DNA of 64,000 nucleotides from Trema orientale (lineage: Eukaryota; Streptophyta; Magnoliopsida; Rosales; Cannabaceae), in the NCBI GenBank assembly GCA_002914845.1, contig JXTC01000334.1, positions 64,468 through 128,467 of the forward strand, in the 5' to 3' direction. Both the position numbers and the translations under genes were made by a program. Positions 13,189 through 24,507 of this stretch are shown piece after piece (the first letter of the stretch is position 1; each line of letters opens with the position of its first letter). The notes under the pieces were generated by a model that did no database searches, was not told the DNA's origin, and saw only the letters and a program-made list of their open reading frames with translations.

Positions 13189-13435
13189 GGTTGCCAATTC
13201 GGTAGGTATTTTTTTTTTTTTTATTTATGTGTAAGTATTTTTTTTCTAGCCGTTGGATCATCATCTAACAATGATCTAACGGTTAAAACGAGATGTATGA
13301 AAAGACGTACATCATTAATGCTTTTTCTTTCTCCAACTTTTTAATATAAAAAAATGTGCAAAAAAATTTTTCATTGACCCAATTAATACTTATACATAGG
13401 TAAAAAAAAAAAAAATACCTACTGAATTAGTGCTC
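13189..13435. mobile_element. MITE copy 2, between the putative promoter and the MIR858 hairpin
   Basis: Same family as 4499-4730: the left end is GGTTGCCAATTCGGTAGGTA and the right end TACCTACTGAATTAGTGCTC. The T and A tracts and the GTTGGATCATCATCTAACAA core are kept. It has more substitutions than copy 1. If transcription begins near 13160 the element lies in the 5' part of the miRNA transcript. Confidence 0.78.
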
Positions 13436-13567
13436 ATATATGTATATGATATTCATATTTATGATCCATCATTTTAGTCTCTTCGATCGGAAATGGTCGC
13501 ATACTAGTAGTCTGATCAGTGCAATAAAATTAAGGTTATTCGAAGGAGATAATCAGAATGCGGATTT

Positions 13568-13673
13568 GTATTTGGGTGAGTGATTTTCATCTACTCTTGT
13601 CAAGTGAACAATCTCTTTACACATATCTTTATTTCGTTGTCCGTTCGACCTGAACTTCTCGTTGCCTAAATAC
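13568..13673 (+). ncRNA. MIR858: MIR858 precursor hairpin
   Basis: The 21-nt segment 13633-13653 reads TTCGTTGTC, then C, then GTTCGACCTGA. It differs from the common miR858 form (recalled) at one base, position 10. Its reverse complement encodes Gly-Arg-Thr-Asp-Asn-Glu, the R3 motif of R2R3-MYB proteins that miR858 targets. Upstream, 13595-13615 (TCTTGTCAAGTGAACAATCT) pairs with it at 15 of 21 positions, three of them G:U, around a 17-nt loop. The base is a 12-bp stem, GTATTTGGGTGA (13568-13579) with TTGCCTAAATAC (13662-13673), including three G:U pairs. A large uneven internal loop separates the two paired parts. The mature strand would be on the 3' arm. Known role: silencing of flavonoid and phenylpropanoid MYB genes. 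Not annotated as a MYB fragment because only the short motif matches. Confidence 0.7.
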
Positions 13674-13699
13674 ACACTTAAATATATACACATACATAT

Positions 13700-14640
13700 G
13701 TGTGTATATATATATATATAGCCGTTTTGAAGTTACACTGTCCGTTTTTGACGTTCATTATTGAAAATCACATTTTTTAATTTTTTAGTACATAGATATA
13801 TGTCTACCCTTTACAAGGTAAATAATTAATTTCATTAGTGGGCAAAAAAATAGACACTGACACTTTGATGATTTACTAGGTAAGTAATTGATTTTTTTAA
13901 GTCAATTGGATATAAATTTTAAGTTAAAACAAAAAAGATGGAACATTTCTTTTTATAAAAAGGAAAAACCAAATTCCAAAAATAAGTGAATTCTTTAAGT
14001 ACTTCTTTAAATATTAATCTTAATTTAGTTTTCCTTGAGATTCATGACCAGAAGGAAGAAAATCGAGTAACTGACAATTTAAAGAACTTATCTCCTTAGG
14101 TTTCTTATGCTTCTGTACATATTAATTAAATTATAAATATAGATTATTTTTTTAGAAATAAAATAAGGAAGAGTATCAAAGACTAGCGAGTATATGTTCG
14201 AATAATGTTGGCTTTTACCTGAAAACTTTAATCCTACTCCTCTCAACATATACTAACTACTAGATCTTAGTTCATTAATTATGTATGTATATCTTATATG
14301 TATACAAGCATACGTAATGCTAAGTATCCAAACTATTTAGTCAAAATTTTAACATCAATAGTACTTGTGGCATGTGAGTGACTATATTCAATACGTTTCT
14401 CAGCTGAATTTGTCGCAAATAAATTTAACACCATTCATTAATTGAATGATGATAATTAATTCATATACTACATATATTGGTATCAGAATTTCGGTAAAAT
14501 AACTGTGATAATATTATTAGGATATTTTGTATATATACATAGCATCCAAAAAATAATATGTATGTAATAATACACACACCCCAAATTTATACATATATGT
14601 TATGATATAATCCATCTACAGGTTCCTCAAAAGAAAATTA
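13700..14640. other. Spacer downstream of the MIR858 hairpin
   Basis: AT-rich, with a short TA microsatellite at 13701-13720. I see no open frame or repeat I can name. It could hold the rest of the miRNA transcript. Confidence 0.4.
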
Positions 14641-14697
14641 AAAAAAAAAAATTGTATAGAATGATCGATTGATAATGATCAAGGTCGGACTGGTAAC

Positions 14698-14771
14698 GAA
14701 ATTGAGGTACAAGTAAAGATTGTTTCCTTGACAAGGCTTTTGGACATCAATGCTCCTTTGTTCCTCATTTC
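14698..14771. other. Short imperfect inverted repeat
   Basis: GAAATTGAGGTACAAG (14698-14713) pairs with CTTTGTTCCTCATTTC (14756-14771) through about 14 base pairs with one bulge and one mismatch, around a loop of about 42 nt. It matches no miRNA I recall. The length is not decisive in AT-rich DNA. Confidence 0.25.
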
Positions 14772-14977
14772 TTAAATTCCTGCACAGGTTTAACCTCAAT
14801 GGCGTATATACGAGTGACAAAATTGGAATCTCTTTCTCTTACTAAGTTCTATCAATTTCAGGATGCGAGGGATATCACCTTATTTTATTGTTCTTCTAAT
14901 TAGGCATTACTGTTAAATTATTTTTCCTGCTTTCCTTGCTTTCAGAATTGTTAGTAAACTTTTTGTAACTTTCTTCT

Positions 14978-16345
14978 TGTCACAACCTGAATCACGGGTA
15001 GGTGGAAGAATAGGAATTTCACAAGCCAAAATTCTTATAAAATTACTGGAAAAGTCCTTACAAAACGACAGCTATTATTAGGGAACAACATAGTTTGTTT
15101 TGGAAATCCTTACAAAAATAAATAACTATTGTTTTTCAAAGAAACAACATCCCTACAAGAATTCATAAAACATTCATAAGCTGATTTCCGTAAATTTTGA
15201 ACTCAACCATTAAGTATAAATATTAGAAGAAAATAAATTTAAAATCTAAAAGTCCAATTACTACAGTTTCTAAAATTTCCTCATATTCACAAGTCTTTAA
15301 TATTGGATAAGATTCCCTTATTCATCCACTTGAAAGTTTCATGAAACATAGCTGAATAATTATTAAGGGAGGTGGAAGGAAACTAATAGGTAATACAAAC
15401 TCAGGAAGATAAACAAGTGCAAGAGATACTAAATGACTCAATTAGCCAAATGAGCATCTATCTTGGTCAAGCTAACACTTGAAAGTAGGAGGAAAATAGA
15501 GGGGTGAGTACATGAATGCTCAATAGAGAAATAATTATAGGTTTATATACAATAAACAAAATACTTACTTTCAAGTTCTGCATAGTTAGTGAGATATTTT
15601 ACTAATTTATAAAATCCATGTATAAATAATAGTCCAAAGGTTCAAGAATTCCAAACTATTTTGAAGAAATTTTGGATTTTTGTTAGATTCATCATACTAT
15701 GTGAATGTTATAATAAATTCAACTATAACTAGGATCTACTATATTTTTAATACTTAAATCAATTTTTCAAAATATATATGTAAGGTAACTCAAGATTTTT
15801 GTGCCAAAACTTAAAAATATAATGCATCCCAATTATATTTGAACTTAATATAACACTCACTTAGTATAATGAATTTAAAGAAAATAAAAAAAATTCAAAA
15901 ATTAAATCGTGACCACAAGAGGATCACCAATTTTCTTTTATTAAAATAAAAAACTATTTTTAAATAGAATTAAAATTTTCTACTACCATATTTTTATCTT
16001 GCAAATTGCTTAAAATATATTGATTAAAAGTCTCATGTGAGTGATACATACTCTTTTTTGTTTATTTCTGGCAATAAAGTGATTGTCAAGATGAAAATGA
16101 AGCACTCTAATGAATAGAATTCTAAGATATGGATGTTTTAAAGTTTGGAGGCTAAATAGAATTTTATTACAATTTGGGGGCCAAACTTGGGACTTTTTCC
16201 ATTCATTTGTAACGGAATGGTGATAAAAGGAACAAATTAGGAAATGTTCATAGATAAATGTCTCCAATGGTCTATTTAAAAATGTAGAGGCCAAAAATAA
16301 ATTATGTCTAAAATTCAGGGCCTAAAAATTAATTTCACTTATAAT
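14978..16345 (+). repeat. Decayed LTR-like repeat, copy A of a three-copy family
   Basis: It starts TGTCACAACCTGAATCACGG and continues with a wording shared with the repeats at 40025-42204 and 46314-48237: a sentence like AAATTTCAC soon after the start, and TTCAAGTTCTGCATAGTTAG in the middle. No coding capacity is visible. The right border is approximate. The family is probably a solo LTR or a non-autonomous LTR element. Confidence 0.5.
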
Positions 16346-16452
16346 AGTATTGTCTTTCTTAGAGTTGTTGATGAGCATGGGATTAATTGAAGGATAGAAA
16401 GAGTGCCAACTTAGTATAGATCCGTTCTCTCTTGATGCTCCTCTCTTTATTT

Positions 16453-17716
16453 TGTTAAGTCATGCTTTGTATCATCAATCCTACACTCATATTTTGAATT
16501 TAATAAACATATGATTAAGAACTAATTAATCTACTTGAGTATGTAGCAAGAGAAAACGGATACAAGATTAAAGGACCTAGACTAGCAAGGTTGCATACTT
16601 AGTTCTTGTATTTGAAGAATTATTTACACTTAATATGATTTTAATGGCTCAAATTTTTCATAAAATTGGAAACTTTCAAACCAAAACTGTCAAATTTGTT
16701 TATCTCCAATTAAAATAAAAAATTTATTTTAGACAAGTTTTTAAATTGATTTATGAATTTCTATAATTTCCATATTACTTAAAAAAAATCAATTTATGAA
16801 GTCACATTCTGAAAATAATTGAAAAAGACTTGAAATAAAATTAAAAAATATCTCTCAGGTATTTTCGGCAGACCGGCCTTTATAACAGCTTTTTGAATTC
16901 GACTGTTAGAACCGCATTTTTAACAATTAGTATTTTCAGTCCACCGAAAATACACTTTTGATATATTGAAAATGACAGATTGTTTGTCAAACGGTCTAAA
17001 ACGGCTAGTATTTTTTCAAGTCTATATATAGAAGCTTTTTTAACACTTGAAATTTTTTTTGAACATTCTTACATTGCTTTAAACATACTTTCAAGTTGTT
17101 CAAATTATCTTTTGTGAATTAAACTTTCAAATCTACTTTTTTACAAAAAATCATTTGAGCCAAACTAGATTATATTTTGTGTTCTCATCTATTCTCTCCT
17201 TGTATCAATTATATTCTTAAGAGAGATTCTGGTTGAGCGTACCAATAAACAAAATCAAAATTGTATTTGTAAGGTGAGGTTGACACCGGATTCATAAACA
17301 ATCCGATTTAGGTGAGATTGGCACTGGAATTTAAACAATCCGAATTAGGCGTGATAGAGCCGGATTGAAACCTATTGTAAAGGTGTGAGTATGTATAAGG
17401 AGAAAGCACTCGTTGTGTAAAAGGGATGATCAAGCCCATTCTCATAATCCGGTAGTGGAAAGTTCGAAATGGGTTACCAAGAGCTGGAGACGTAAATAAA
17501 CCGTCATATTTATTGAACCTCGTAAAAATAGTACTTGCATTTCTTTATCCTTATCTCTTTAATTTATTTATCTTGAGCTTGTGCATGGGATTTAAACTAT
17601 TTTTTACTTGTTATTGCTTTTACTTGCATAATTTACTTGCTTTTAAAGAAAAGTTTGCAAAAATTTTTAAAACCCAATTTGCCCCTCTTCTTGGGTTAGC
17701 TAATCTTGGGCTAATA
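16453..17716 (+). repeat. 5' LTR of the SIRE-type element
   Basis: It begins TGTTAAGTCATGCTTTGTAT and ends TTAGCTAATCTTGGGCTAATA. The end is TA rather than the usual CA. It matches the 3' LTR over its whole length with many substitutions, which implies an old insertion. Confidence 0.9.
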
Positions 17717-17718
17717 AT

Positions 17719-17730
17719 TGGTATCAGAGC
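17719..17730 (+). promoter_or_regulatory. Primer-binding site (initiator tRNA-Met type)
   Basis: TGGTATCAGAGC, two bases after the 5' LTR, is the standard complement of the plant initiator tRNA-Met 3' end used by copia elements to prime minus-strand synthesis. Confidence 0.9.
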
Positions 17731-17767
17731 TTGGTGCTCAAATTTTTAAAACTTAACCGTTTTTGAG

Positions 17768-18882
17768 ATGGCTAGCACAAACAATTTTTTTTTTTTCAAT
17801 ATGACGGGTTATCTCTATCCAAACTACTTTTTTTCAATGGAAATGATTTCAAATATTAGAGAAATTGTATGTACACTTACCTTAGGTTTATTGATTTTGA
17901 TTTACGGCATATTGTCACTAAAGGCTCTTTGAAAACAACAAAAATGATTGATAGTAGAGAAGTTAAAAAAGACATAGAAGAATATGATGAAAAAGATAAA
18001 ATTAACTTCACAAAAAATGGTGGAGCTAGAAACATTCTTATGTGTAGTTTAGATAGTTATAATAATATTGGGAAAGCTAGAGATATTCATGAACTATGGA
18101 ACATGTTAGAAGTCTCTTATTAATGAACTAGCTCCATGAAAGAAACTAGAATTAATATTTTTACTAGAAACTATGAGTTGTTTAAAATGAAAAAAGATGA
18201 ATCTATTTTACAAATATTTACTATATTCACAACTATTATTAACTCTCTTGGTACTCTAGAAAAAATATTTCCAAATGGTGAGTTGGCGAGTAAAATCCTT
18301 ATAAGTCTTCTTCAAGCATATAAAAGTAAGGTGGTTGCTATTCAAGAAGCAAAAGACTTTGTGGATAGTGAGCTAGAAGACATTGCCTTACTAAAAGATG
18401 CAAGAAGTACTTAAATTTCAAAAAGAAGAATTTCAAGAAGCAAAGGCAATGACTTTCAAGAAAAGAAAATGAAAGATGATCCCATCACTTGCTTTGAATG
18501 CAAGAAGCCGGGTCACATGAAGAATAAATGTCCCTTGAGAAGAAAAATGAAGAAGACGGTAATGAAGGACACTTGGAATGATAGCAAAGAAGAAGAATCC
18601 GAAGGAGAAGAACAAGAAGCAATTGCCAACATGTACTTCATAGCAATAGAAAATGAGTTAAGCTCACTTGAACCTAATAATAAATTTCATGATGATAGCG
18701 GTAATAGTAGTAATTTTAGTGAGAATGAAAGTGATTGTGATTTGTCATATAAAAATTTGATCAGTGATTTCAATAATTTACACAAAAATTATGAAAAACT
18801 CATTTTCAAGAACAATGCTCTCAAAAAAAAATTGTTAGTTTGTCGAAAATGGTTGAAGAATCTACAAAAGAAAAGAAAGTGA
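17768..18882 (+). pseudogene. gag of the SIRE-type element
   Basis: An ATG at 17768 opens a short frame that shifts near 17870. From there one frame runs to 18880, cut by stops near 18121 and 18412. 18136-18414 carries the UBN2/gag core (NYELFKMKKDESILQIFT, LQAYKSKVVAIQEAKD). 18487-18528 holds a full zinc knuckle, CFECKKPGHMKNKC, with all CCHC residues intact. An acidic and coiled tail follows. Normal role: capsid formation and RNA packaging. Confidence 0.85.
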
Positions 18883-19295
18883 AACTATTTTGTAGTAATT
18901 GTGATGCTTTGTCAAAAGGAAATACTTTCTTAAATGATAAGATTTTTGACTTGACTTAAATTGTCCACAAATTTACAAATGAAAAGAGAAATTTTGACAT
19001 GATACTTAGTGGACAAAAATGTATTTTTGACAAAGGAGGTATTGCGTATAAATCTTTTATAAAATAAAAACCTCAAAAACTATTTTATAAAAGTGAGTGC
19101 TAGTGACACAAAGCACACTTGCACATATTGCAATCAAGATGGACACACTAGTTTTTCATACTTTGTAAAGAAAAATATATATTTTGGTGGAAAACTAGCT
19201 TGAATACCAAAAGTATTTAGAACTAACACTCAAGGACCCAAATTAGCACGGATACCAAAAACCAATGTTTGATTCTTATGCTTAGGTAGAAAAGA

Positions 19296-20430
19296 AGGAG
19301 AACTTTTGGTTCTTGAATAGTGGTTACTCCAAATATATGACTGGTGACTACTTCTTACTCTCATCATTCACAAAAGGAAATAGAGGACATGTTACTTTTG
19401 GAGACAATGCTAAAAGCAAAATTTTGGGCATAGATAACATTGGTTTTATATCCTTACCTATTATAGAAAATATTTTACTTGTTAATAGTCTTAAACACAA
19501 TTTGTTTAGTATAAGTCGACTTTGTGATAAAGGTTATCGAGCCATTTTTAAGTCTTCCAAATGCATGATTAAGGACACTTGTCAAAAGAAATTATTTTTG
19601 AAGGAGAAAGAAAAGATAATATTTATACTATTTGATATTAAAAAATATTTTTGTCAAGATAAATATATTTTAATTTTAAAAGATGATTCTTGACTTTGGC
19701 ATAGAAGACTTAGACATGCTAGCATGAATACTATTTCTAAACTTTCAAAGAAAAATCCTTTTAGTGGTTTGCCTAGTTTACTTTTTGAAAAAGACAAGTT
19801 TTGTGATGCTGTTAGTTTGGAAAATAAGTAAAAAACTTTTTTAAATCTAAAAGTGCCATTAATACTTCTAGACCTCTGCAACTACTTCACATGAGTCTAT
19901 TTGGGCCATCAAGAGTAGCTAGTCTTGGTGGGAAATACTATGCCTTTGTGATAGTTGATGATTTTTTAAGATTAACTTGGGTTCTATTTATTGCTCATAA
20001 AAATGATATTTTAAACGTGCTTACTATCTTTTGTAAGAAAGTACAAAATGAAAAAGACTACACCATCACATCTATTAGAAGCGATCATGATGATGAGTTT
20101 AAAAATGAAGAAATGGAACCATTTTGCTACAAAAATGATTTTGATCATAATTTTTCAGCTCTTAGAACTTCATAACAAAATGGAGTTATAGAAAGAAAGA
20201 ATAGAATCCTACAAGAAACGACAAGAAGTATGCTAAATGAAAATAGTTTACCAAAATATTTTTGGGCCGAAGCAGTTAGTACCGCTTGTCATATTGTAAA
20301 TAAAGTTCTGATAAGGCCAATTTTGAACAAAACACCTTATGAGCTTTAGAAAAGTAGAAAACCCAACATTGGTTATTTAAAAGGTTTTGGTTGCAAATGC
20401 TTTATTTTGAATACAAAGGACAATTTGGGT
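19296..20430 (+). pseudogene. Protease, GAG-pre-integrase and integrase of the SIRE-type element
   Basis: Around 19313 the protease motif usually DSG reads NSGYSKYMTG, so the catalytic Asp is lost. The zinc-binding pre-integrase segment begins DS-stop-LWHRRLRHAS at 19684, where a Trp codon seems to have become TGA. The integrase core follows from 19891 (VDDFLRLTWV, SIRSDHDDEFKN), then a stop at 20173-20175 in the PQQNG motif, then VIERKNR, which includes the catalytic Glu. A further stop lies in YEL-stop-KSRKP near 20347. Confidence 0.85.
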
Positions 20431-20878
20431 AAATTTGACTCAAAATCTGATGTTGATTTTTCTTAGTTATTCTACTACTAGTAAAGCTTATAGAATTTTT
20501 AATAAAGAACACTGGTTGTAGAAGAATATATGCATGTTATTTTTAATGAGTCTAACACTCTCCATGAGGAGAGAAAATTGGATGAAGATGATATTGTAGG
20601 TTTGGAACCAAGCTCAAGTAAGTCAAGTGCTAATGAGAAAACTAATGAATAAAATGACATCTAACTACAACAAGATCTTAAGGAAGAAAAAAAAAAGCGA
20701 AAATGGTAACACTCTCACTCTTCCTCAAGATTTAAAATTCAACTATGCTCATCCTAAAGATTTACTAAGAGTCAAGACTAGAGCATCACTTAGAAATATT
20801 TGCAATAACATGTATTTTATCTCTCAAATTTTAGCTATGCAAGAAGAATTAAATTAATTTGAAAGAAGTGATATATGA

Positions 20879-22260
20879 AAATAAGTTCTAAGACCTAAGG
20901 ACCAATCATTTATTAGAACTAAGTGGGTCTTTAGAAATAAAGTAGATGAGCATTGGGTGATTGTGAGAAACAAAGCTAGATTAGTGGCTCAAGATTTCAA
21001 TCAAGAAGAAGGTATCGATTATGAAGAAACCTATACACCTGTAGCAAGATTAGAATTCATAAGTATGCTCTTAGCATTTGCATGTCATAAAGATTTTATC
21101 TTATACCAAATGGATGTTAAGAATACATTTCTAAATGGATACATTTTAGAAGAAGTATATAAAGCCCAACCCCTTAGTTTTCAAAATCATAAGTATTCGG
21201 ATCATATTTTTAAATTGAAAAAGGCTCTTTATGGTTTAAAGCAAGCTCCTAGAGCTTAGTATGATATATTGAGAAATTTTTTAATTTTAAATGGTTTTAT
21301 TATTGGAAAAATGGATACTACTCTTTTTATAAAAAGAAAAATGAGAGAAATAATTTTAGTCCAAATTTATGTTGATGATATTATATTTGGTGTTACTGAT
21401 ATTTCTCTTTGTAAAGAATTCTCTAAATATATGCATAATAAATTTGAGATGAGCATGATGGGAGAACTCAATTTCTTCCTTAGACTTCAAATCAAACAAA
21501 GCAAAGAAGGCATTTTCATCAATCAATTCAAGTACATTAAGGACATGCTAAAGAAGTTCGATATGGAGAACTCCAAGTCAATAAAAACACCGATGAGCTC
21601 TTCAATTAAACTTGACAAAGAGAAAAATGGTAAAGCAGTAGATATAACTAAATATCAAGGTATGATCGGCTCACTTCTTTACTAAACAGCTAGTAGACTG
21701 GATATAATATCTAGTATTTGTCTATGTGCTAGATTTCAATTTAATCCTAAGGAAATACATCTTAGTGTAGTAAAACATATTTTAAAATATTTGCATGGCA
21801 CTGTGAACCTAAGGTTATGGTATCCAAAAGGCACACACTTTAACATTACTAGTTTTTCAGATGCAGACTTTGCCGGTTGTGAAACCGACCGCAAAAGCTT
21901 TAGTAGCACTTGTCATTTTCTTGGTTACTCACTTGTGTCATGGTTTAGCAAGAAACAAAATTCCGTTACTCTTTCTACTACTGAAGCTGACTATATCTCT
22001 GCTGGTAGTTGTTGTGCTCAAATTCTTTTGATGAAATAAACTCTAATGGATTTGGATTGAATTATAATCATGTATCTATTAAATATGATAATAATAGTGC
22101 TATCAATTTATCCAAAAATCTAATTTTGCATTCACGTGCTAAACATATTGATATTAGACATCATTTTCTTTGTGCTCATATGCAAAAATATGACATTGTA
22201 CTTGACTTTGTATGCATGGAAAATAACTAGCTGATATTTTCACTAAACCTCTTAGCGAGG
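20879..22260 (+). pseudogene. Reverse transcriptase and RNase H of the SIRE-type element
   Basis: One frame runs from about 20879 to 22037, with in-frame stops at 21257-21259 and 21683-21685. Copia RT motifs are clear: KARLVAQDFNQEEGIDYEET, MDVKNTFLNG, LYGLKQAPRA and the catalytic YVDDIIFG. RNase H follows (SDADFAGCETDRKS, SWFSKKQNSVTLSTTEADY). A frameshift near 22025 moves the last part (NNSAINLSKN, HIDIRHHFL, ADIFTKPL) to another frame. Confidence 0.9.
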
Positions 22261-22829
22261 ATCATTTTTTTTATGATTCGTAGAGAAATTGGTATGATTG
22301 ATCATAATGAGCTTACTTGATTACTTCCATATTTAAGTGTTGCTTATTTTGTTGTGTATGACCATTAAATTGATGATTTTCAAATGTTTTCATTATTGAT
22401 TTAAGGTTTTTTCACTGTTTTAAATTAATTTTCACTGAAAAACAACGAAAACAGGGGAATTGGTAGACCAAAAAGCTTTTCGGTTTACCAAAAAATCCCT
22501 CTGGAATGTTCGAAAATATGTTTTCAGTCTACCGAAAACTCGCAGACCTGCGAGTATTTTAAGTTGTTTTGGCATTTTTCTTTTCACTTTCTCTTATTCT
22601 CTCAACCGAAAACTCTCTTTCTAATCCTAAAACCTTCTTTTCTCATTTACACTTTTTTTTCCTCTCTAAATCTTTCAATTTTCTCCCAACTAGAGTTGAT
22701 TTATTGCTTTTTCACTCTCAAATCTCTGTTCTTCACTCTCTTTGTCATTTAATTCAATTTTATCATCTCTCAAACCTTAGTTACTGAAATTCCTTGTGTT
22801 TCTTATCTCTTTTTGCCATTTTTTGTCCA

Positions 22830-23949
22830 ATGGCTCCTATAAGGGAAAACCCAAGACGTAAAGGCAAGGAAATTCGACTCGAGGAACATGAACAACGTAC
22901 TAAGGCAAGGTTAGATATTCTTCTCTTAGAGTCTCCTACTATCATGTCTAGATATAAAGATATTTTCTCTAAGAAAAGTATTATTTAGGGTAGAACCTTC
23001 AATTTTAGAGACCTAGCCTATGTCAAATTTCCTGATTATATAGAGAACATCGGATGGACTGAATTCTGCTCCATTAGGGAGATAAGGTATCCTAGACTAG
23101 TTAAGGGATTTTATGCTAGTGCAAATATCTCTAAGGGACAACATGCAATATATGGTTCCCTTAAAGGAATAGATTTTGAGATCACTGAACGTCTCTTAGC
23201 TGATATATTACATTTACATTTGGAGGGTTATAAATTCTCTATAACCAACTCTTGGCCTATGCTTGTTGATTTTGAACCTCAACAAGTCCTACATCAAGTT
23301 TGTTCCCCTGACAGTTTTTAGCCTAAACCTCGAGTCACTGACCTTACTCTAGAGGTCAAGATTCTATTCCAGTTTGTTTCTTAAAATATGATCCCTAGAG
23401 GTGGCCATAGGGATACACTCACATTCTGTGATCTTAGTTTTATTGACTCCATTTTTGTTGGGAGAAAGTTGAACTTATCTTATTTCATTATTCGTGAGAT
23501 GATCAATGCCATAGAAAATAGGAGACCTTCTCTTTCTTATGGTTTCCTCCTTACTCGTATCTTTCAACACTTCAACATTCCACCATTCAATGAAGCCGAA
23601 TGTGAACCATGGACCATTAACGTTGAGATCAATAACAAGACCTTTAGTCTCATGGGATTCAATTTCATCAACAACGAATAGATGGCCAAAACCAAGCAAG
23701 GACATGATCATGGAATGGGCGCTCAACAAAAAGCTGGCAGTAGCGGTGTTGGAGCTGCTGAGGGTGTTCCTGAGGGCACTCATGCTGAAGAGATTCCTGC
23801 TTAATATTTTGACTACACTGATGCTTTTAACAGCCTCTGAATGCTTTAACACTATCCAGCTTGACATCCAGCACTTGCATGACACCGAGTTAGAGCATTA
23901 TCAGATTCTTTCAACTGATGTCAACTCCGTCCATCAACACCAAGAGTGA
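22830..23949 (+). pseudogene. Third ORF of the SIRE-type element (putative plant transposon protein domain)
   Basis: An ATG at 22830 starts MAPIRENPRRKGKEIRLEEH. Stops fall near 22986, 23319 and 23382. The later part (MIPRGGHRDTLTFCDLSFID, FVGRKLNLSYFIIREMI, SYGFLLTRIFQHFNI) matches the domain of unknown function often called putative plant transposon protein, which sits after pol in Maximus/SIRE elements and is sometimes called env-like. I see no transmembrane support for an envelope role here. Its function is unknown. Confidence 0.75.
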
Positions 23950-24182
23950 CAATTCCAAATCATTCAAGACCAATAGGACGAGATGATGCGTATGATGCAA
24001 TCCTTCTTCGGCCACTTTCCTCCTTCTTAGCTTGTTTTTGCATTTTTTTTATTTCTTTAGTTGTCTCTTGTATGAATTCTATCTTTTGGTTTGGTTGTTT
24101 GCACTCCTATATGAACTCCTTGTGTTTATTGAATTTTTTTTTGCTTTATTCCTCTCTTTTATGGATTTCTTTTTGATAATAT

Positions 24183-24507
24183 CAAAAGGGGGAGAAGAAT
24201 ATGTTTTTGATTTATAATTGATATCAATTTTGGTCTTTATTTTCTTTACATTAATTAATTGGTATCAATGTACTCTTTCTATGTCTTCCTCACGCATTTA
24301 GTATTTTTGGGGACAAATATTCACCATTGGTATTTATGAGTAAAAATACTCAAATACTCAAAATATACACCCTTTGTGAGTTTAAAGGGGAGTTTCAATT
24401 TCTTTTTGAGGGGGAGCATTTAACGGGTGGTAAGGACACTTATCCGTATTTATTTCTTATTCCTTACCCTTTTTAAATCAAATATTTGTTATCAAAAAAG
24501 GAGAGAT
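24183..24507 (+). promoter_or_regulatory. Purine-rich tracts before the 3' LTR (polypurine tracts)
   Basis: Three G/A tracts, AAAAGGGGGAGAAGAA (24185), GAGGGGGAGCA (24406) and AAAAAAGGAGAGATT (24494-24508), lie ahead of the 3' LTR. The last directly abuts it and is the likely plus-strand primer. Several such tracts are usual in SIRE elements. Confidence 0.65.

Noticed and set aside
13633..13653. A fragment of an R2R3-MYB gene on the minus strand instead of a miRNA
   Set aside because: Only GRTDNEIK can be read before similarity ends, and flanking sequence forms a paired stem. MIR858 fits better, and miRNA genes can descend from their targets.
22564..22787. Phe/Ser/Leu-rich frames between SIRE pol and the third ORF
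   Set aside because: Low-complexity translation of T/C-rich spacer typical of this element.
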